Shown piece after piece: positions 60,972 through 64,000 of a stretch of 64,000 bases of DNA (the stretch's first letter is position 1; the number at the start of each line of letters is the position of its first letter). The stretch is taken from assembly GCF_023115355.1 (NCBI RefSeq), contig NZ_CP096019.1, forward strand, positions 62,001 to 126,000. Reading direction: 5' to 3'. The position numbers were made by a program, and so were the translations under genes. Below the pieces are notes generated by a model. The model made no database searches, was not told the DNA's origin, and worked only from the letters and a program-made list of their open reading frames with translations. The stretch is from Halocatena salina. Lineage in GTDB: Archaea > Halobacteriota > Halobacteria > Halobacteriales > Haloarculaceae.

Positions 60972-62288
60972 ATGATGTACATGTTTGACAATAATTCATT
61001 ACAGCGATCACGCCGTGGGTTTCTGCAGACCGCGGGTGTGACGACGGCGGGAATCGCTCTTTCGGGCTGTACGAGCCTTCTCGGGGGAAGTAGCTCCGAT
61101 TCCGGCAGTGTGACCATCAAAACCCGCCACTATCCGACGGGCGAGATGGACGCGTTCCTCGACAAACACACGAAGAAATTCAAAGACGAGACGGGCATCA
61201 CGGTCGAGTACGAGACGATGCAGTGGGCCAACGGGAAAACGAAACAGACTACCAGTATGCAGAACAGGTCTGGACCGGATGTCGGTGAAATTCCCTCGAC
61301 GTACATCCCGACGTTCGCAAATCTCGATGGCTTTGAAGACATTACGACGATCGATGTCGACATCGACAAATCCTCGTTCTTCGACAGCCCGAACGAGATC
61401 GGCAACTACAAGGGGGAATTCATCGGAATGCCGTGGTTTTGGGGACCACGCGCGCATCTGAGCTACATGCCGTCGCTGAAGAAAGCAGGAATCGACGGAC
61501 CACCTAGTACGTGGAATGAGATGGTACAACAAGGCAAGTCGTTCAACGATGAGAATCCGGACAGCTACCTGTTCGGGATCCCTGCTCAGGAGAACGTCAG
61601 TCATTTCTTTGCCGATTTCCTCTGGCAGAACGGTGGAACGCTACTCACAGACGACAATACGAAGGCCGCATTTGACAGCGACCGCGCTGTTGAGGCGCTG
61701 AACTTTTACAAGGACCTTCAGTCGAACCACTCTGTAATGCCCAAAGAGACGGCCGAATGGAAGGGTGACGCACGAGACAACGCCTTCACCAGTCACAAGA
61801 TCCAGAGTACGTGGGCTTCTCTCGCTACCGTCGATGTGTTCCTTGAAGAAGAAGAGATCTCCGAGTCCGATATCACCATCTCGAAGCTCCCGGCGGGTCC
61901 GAACGGTGAGTCCGCCACGTTCTACGGTCTTGAGTTGATCGGCATCCATCCGTGGACCGATCACCCCAAAGAATCGGCGAAGTGGCTGAAATATCTCGCT
62001 CGGCCGGAAGTGAACGCCGACATCGCCGAAATGACTGGATTCCTCCCAGCAGTCAAAGAGTCATTCAAACGGGATCGGTTCCAAACCCCCGTTTGGCAAG
62101 GGTTCAAAAAGCTCACTTCGACCGGCAAGACGTTCCCCCAGGTTGATGGATGGTCACAGGTCGAGGCGATCATCAACGACGCTGTATCGGGAGTACTCGT
62201 AGACGCAGCAACCGGCAAGTGGTCCGAGGGCGACACCAGAAAAGCACTCAAAACAGCGGCCAAGCAGGCGAACAAGGAACTCGAATAG
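60972..62288 (+). CDS. Sugar ABC transporter substrate-binding Tat lipoprotein
   Basis: The 438-residue protein has a twin-arginine signal (QRSRRGFLQTAG), a lipobox (ALSGC) and a family-1 solute-binding fold. Typical features are EYETMQWANGKTKQTTSMQNRSGPDVGEIPSTYIP, FIGMPWFWGPRAHLSYMPSLKKAGIDGPPSTWNEMVQQG and a late GWSQVEAIINDAVSGVLVDAATG helix. It binds an oligosaccharide or sugar derivative for import. ATG 60981 is an alternative start that fits the TATA-like tract near 60950. Its permease and ATPase genes are not in the window; they may follow the chitinase. Confidence 0.92.
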   Translation: MMYMFDNNSLQRSRRGFLQTAGVTTAGIALSGCTSLLGGSSSDSGSVTIKTRHYPTGEMDAFLDKHTKKFKDETGITVEYETMQWANGKTKQTTSMQNRSGPDVGEIPSTYIPTFANLDGFEDITTIDVDIDKSSFFDSPNEIGNYKGEFIGMPWFWGPRAHLSYMPSLKKAGIDGPPSTWNEMVQQGKSFNDENPDSYLFGIPAQENVSHFFADFLWQNGGTLLTDDNTKAAFDSDRAVEALNFYKDLQSNHSVMPKETAEWKGDARDNAFTSHKIQSTWASLATVDVFLEEEEISESDITISKLPAGPNGESATFYGLELIGIHPWTDHPKESAKWLKYLARPEVNADIAEMTGFLPAVKESFKRDRFQTPVWQGFKKLTSTGKTFPQVDGWSQVEAIINDAVSGVLVDAATGKWSEGDTRKALKTAAKQANKELE

Positions 62289-62586
62289 ATTCGATCGACC
62301 ACAGACGCCGACACCCACTTCCAGCAGTAACTCTTAAAAAATGACAATATCGTTTAGGAAATTATTATATAGTGTGGGTATATCATACTAAATGGTACCC
62401 AGGAGGTTGGGGACACAGTACACGCTCCAGTGAAGATAGCATCGACTGCCGATCCGTCGTTTGACGTTCGGTACTGTTGACTGTGGATCAGCTCCGACAA
62501 CAGGGCTGTTTCTACCGGTGGTAGCGGAGAGCATCGGACGACGAACGAATGACAGTTCAGCATACGACAGCGAACAACGCAACACG
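62289..62586. other. 298-base spacer before the chitinase
   Basis: AT-rich at the left, with tracts near 62370 such as TTATTATATAGTGTGGG that could carry a promoter for a short leader. A GGAGGTTGGGG stretch lies at 62403-62413 but is too far from the start at 62587 to be its ribosome site. No gene is seen. Confidence 0.3.
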
Positions 62587-64000
62587 ATGAAGTTCACACG
62601 ACGCACCGTTCTTCGGAAGGTATCGGCACTGTCAGCAGTGACGCTCGCCACGAGCGGGATCGCCGCGGCGGCGGACTGTAGCGGACAGACACAATGGGAT
62701 TCGAACACGGCCTACAGCGGCGGCGATCGCGTGGTGTACGACGAGGCGCTCTGGGAGGCGCAGTGGTGGACGCAGGGTAACGAACCGGACACCGCAGACA
62801 GCGTTTGGTCCAAGGTAGGCGACTGTAACGGTGATGGCGGTGGCAACCAGTCGCCGACCGCCTCATTCACGGCCACACCCACAGCACCAACACCGGACGA
62901 ATCGATCACGTTCGACGCGAGTGGCTCCACTGACGCTGATGGCACCATCAGTAGTTATGAGTGGGAGCTCGGTGACGGCACCACGACGACCGGCCAGTCG
63001 ATCACTCACACTTACGGCTCGGCGGGTGAGTACACCGTGACGCTCACTGTCACCGACGACGCTGGCGCGACCGGCTCAGACACCACGACAGTCGTCGTCA
63101 GGACTGACGGCGGGGGTGGAACCACCAGTAACCGGATCGTGGCGTACTGGATGCAGTGGGCGCAGTACGATCGTGGCTACGTGCCTGCCGACATCCCGTT
63201 TGAGGACATCACCCACTTACAGTACGCGTTCATGCGACCCGAACAGGACGGATCGATCTCCGGTGTGGGAGACAGCTATGGACAGCGCTACCTCTTCCCT
63301 GAATCGTGGCACGATGTGACGACGATCGCCGATCTGAACGAACAGCACCCAGACGTCACGTTCCTCATTTCCATCGGCGGGTGGAACGATTCGGAGAACT
63401 TCTCGGACGCTGCGCTCACCGAGAGTTCACGTCAGACGTTCGCGGATGAGTGTGTCCGGATCATTCGGGACGGTGGGGTTGACGGTGTTGACATCGACTG
63501 GGAGTATCCCGGCGGGGGCGGCCACCCGGACAACACAGTCCGTGACGGTGATCAAGAGCGCTTTACGTTGCTCCTTCAGGCTGTCCGTGATGCGCTTGAT
63601 GTGGCTGGTCAGGAGGATGGAACGGAGTACCACCTCAGCACGGCGATGAGTGCAGACCCAGAGACAGCGAGCGGTCTCGAACACGGCACGCTTTCGTCGC
63701 TACTCGATTTCACGTCGATCATGACGTTCGACTACCGAGGCGGATTCAGCGACTACACGGGTCACCAGTCGCCGCTGTATGAGAATCCAGCCGACCCGGC
63801 GTCAAACTCTGCGGAGTGGAACGTCTCTAGCGCGCTACAGTGGTACGTCGATCAGGGATGGGATCCCGGGCAGCTGAACATGGCAATGCCGTTTTACGGC
63901 CGCAGTTTTGCGGGCGTCGAAGCGCCGAGCGGAGACGTTGGGAACGGTGTCGATGACGGGCTCTTCCAAAACTTCAGCGGAACGGGGAGCGGCTCCTTCC
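62587..64000 (+). CDS. Secreted GH18 chitinase with chitin-binding and PKD domains (cut by window edge)
   Basis: The first 471 residues begin with a Tat signal (FTRRTVLRKVSAL...IAAAADC). A CBM5/12-like chitin-binding domain follows (WDSNTAYSGGDRVVYDEALWEAQWWTQGNEP), then a PKD domain (residues about 95-170). The GH18 catalytic domain comes next. Its catalytic motif is DGVDIDWE, with Glu306 as the acid and Asp302/Asp304 supporting the substrate-assisted mechanism. SIGGWNDSENFSDAAL and MTFDYRGGFSDYTGH are further GH18 landmarks. It would cut chitin outside the cell. The C-terminal part of the barrel lies beyond the window. Confidence 0.93.
   Translation, partial: MKFTRRTVLRKVSALSAVTLATSGIAAAADCSGQTQWDSNTAYSGGDRVVYDEALWEAQWWTQGNEPDTADSVWSKVGDCNGDGGGNQSPTASFTATPTAPTPDESITFDASGSTDADGTISSYEWELGDGTTTTGQSITHTYGSAGEYTVTLTVTDDAGATGSDTTTVVVRTDGGGGTTSNRIVAYWMQWAQYDRGYVPADIPFEDITHLQYAFMRPEQDGSISGVGDSYGQRYLFPESWHDVTTIADLNEQHPDVTFLISIGGWNDSENFSDAALTESSRQTFADECVRIIRDGGVDGVDIDWEYPGGGGHPDNTVRDGDQERFTLLLQAVRDALDVAGQEDGTEYHLSTAMSADPETASGLEHGTLSSLLDFTSIMTFDYRGGFSDYTGHQSPLYENPADPASNSAEWNVSSALQWYVDQGWDPGQLNMAMPFYGRSFAGVEAPSGDVGNGVDDGLFQNFSGTGSGSF

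Noticed and set aside
1-64000. tRNA, rRNA and CRISPR elements
   Set aside because: No cloverleaf with a conserved TTCGA arm, no rRNA core sequence and no regularly spaced direct repeats were seen on reading both strands; this was by eye and a covariance-model scan could still find a diverged RNA.

Overview
The window comes from a halophilic archaeon (class Halobacteria). The proteins are strongly acidic. The information-processing genes are archaeal: TFB, proteasome alpha, the RNase P proteins Pop5 and Rpp30, SDO1/SBDS, RtcB, GHMP-type shikimate kinase and ArfC-type reductase. Many exported proteins carry twin-arginine signals, often with a lipobox. Several genes have a TTTAWW box about 27-30 bases before the start codon, as expected for leaderless archaeal transcripts. 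Intergenic spacers are AT-rich and coding DNA is moderately GC-rich. The genus cannot be fixed from what is visible.

Layout. 1-5.3 kb: the start of an M24 peptidase (cut by the window edge), then a plus-strand sugar-oxidation set (ThuA-like, TIM-barrel isomerase, Gfo/Idh/MocA dehydrogenase, SMP-30 lactonase). 5.4-7.7 kb: two exported minus-strand proteins, one a beta-helix Tat lipoprotein. 8.0-13.3 kb: a compact three-gene plus-strand cluster that looks like a minimal type IV secretion/DNA-transfer machine: a small pilin-like protein, a polytopic VirB6-like protein, and a VirB3-VirB4 fusion ATPase. No relaxase or VirD4 is visible nearby. 13.3-25.8 kb: housekeeping core (HflX, SDO1, PsmA, Pop5, methyltransferase, Rpp30, exosome-linked RNA-binding protein, MoaC, Nnr, acylphosphatase, OGG, small zinc proteins, TFB), with a probable IS605/TnpB-type 3' remnant between psmA and SDO1.

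26-36.6 kb: sodium:solute symporter with an unreported-looking 38-residue partner, DUF357, a decayed locus, thioredoxin reductase, riboflavin reductase, OYE-type flavoenzyme, a Tat subtilase, shikimate kinase and chorismate mutase. 36.6-53 kb: small haloarchaeal proteins and regulators, an ASST-like beta-propeller, a lone MoxR ATPase beside a MobA-like nucleotidyltransferase, enoyl-CoA hydratase, a second Gfo/Idh enzyme, DsbA-like lipoprotein and RtcB, a large M6-like secreted metalloprotease, DoxX and an alpha/beta hydrolase.

53-56 kb: a molybdate/tungstate ABC transporter divergent from a ModE-like regulator, with a perfect inverted repeat at the transporter start. 56.3-64 kb: a carbohydrate island with an IclR regulator divergent from a DgoD-like dehydratase (both catalytic histidines replaced), an orphan TIM-barrel hydrolase-like protein, a SelA/DgaE-like PLP enzyme, a sugar-binding lipoprotein, and a GH18 chitinase running off the window end. 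Together these suggest uptake and breakdown of chitin-derived or other acid/amino sugars. The strongest candidates for new biology are the VirB2/B6/B3-B4-like cluster and this island.
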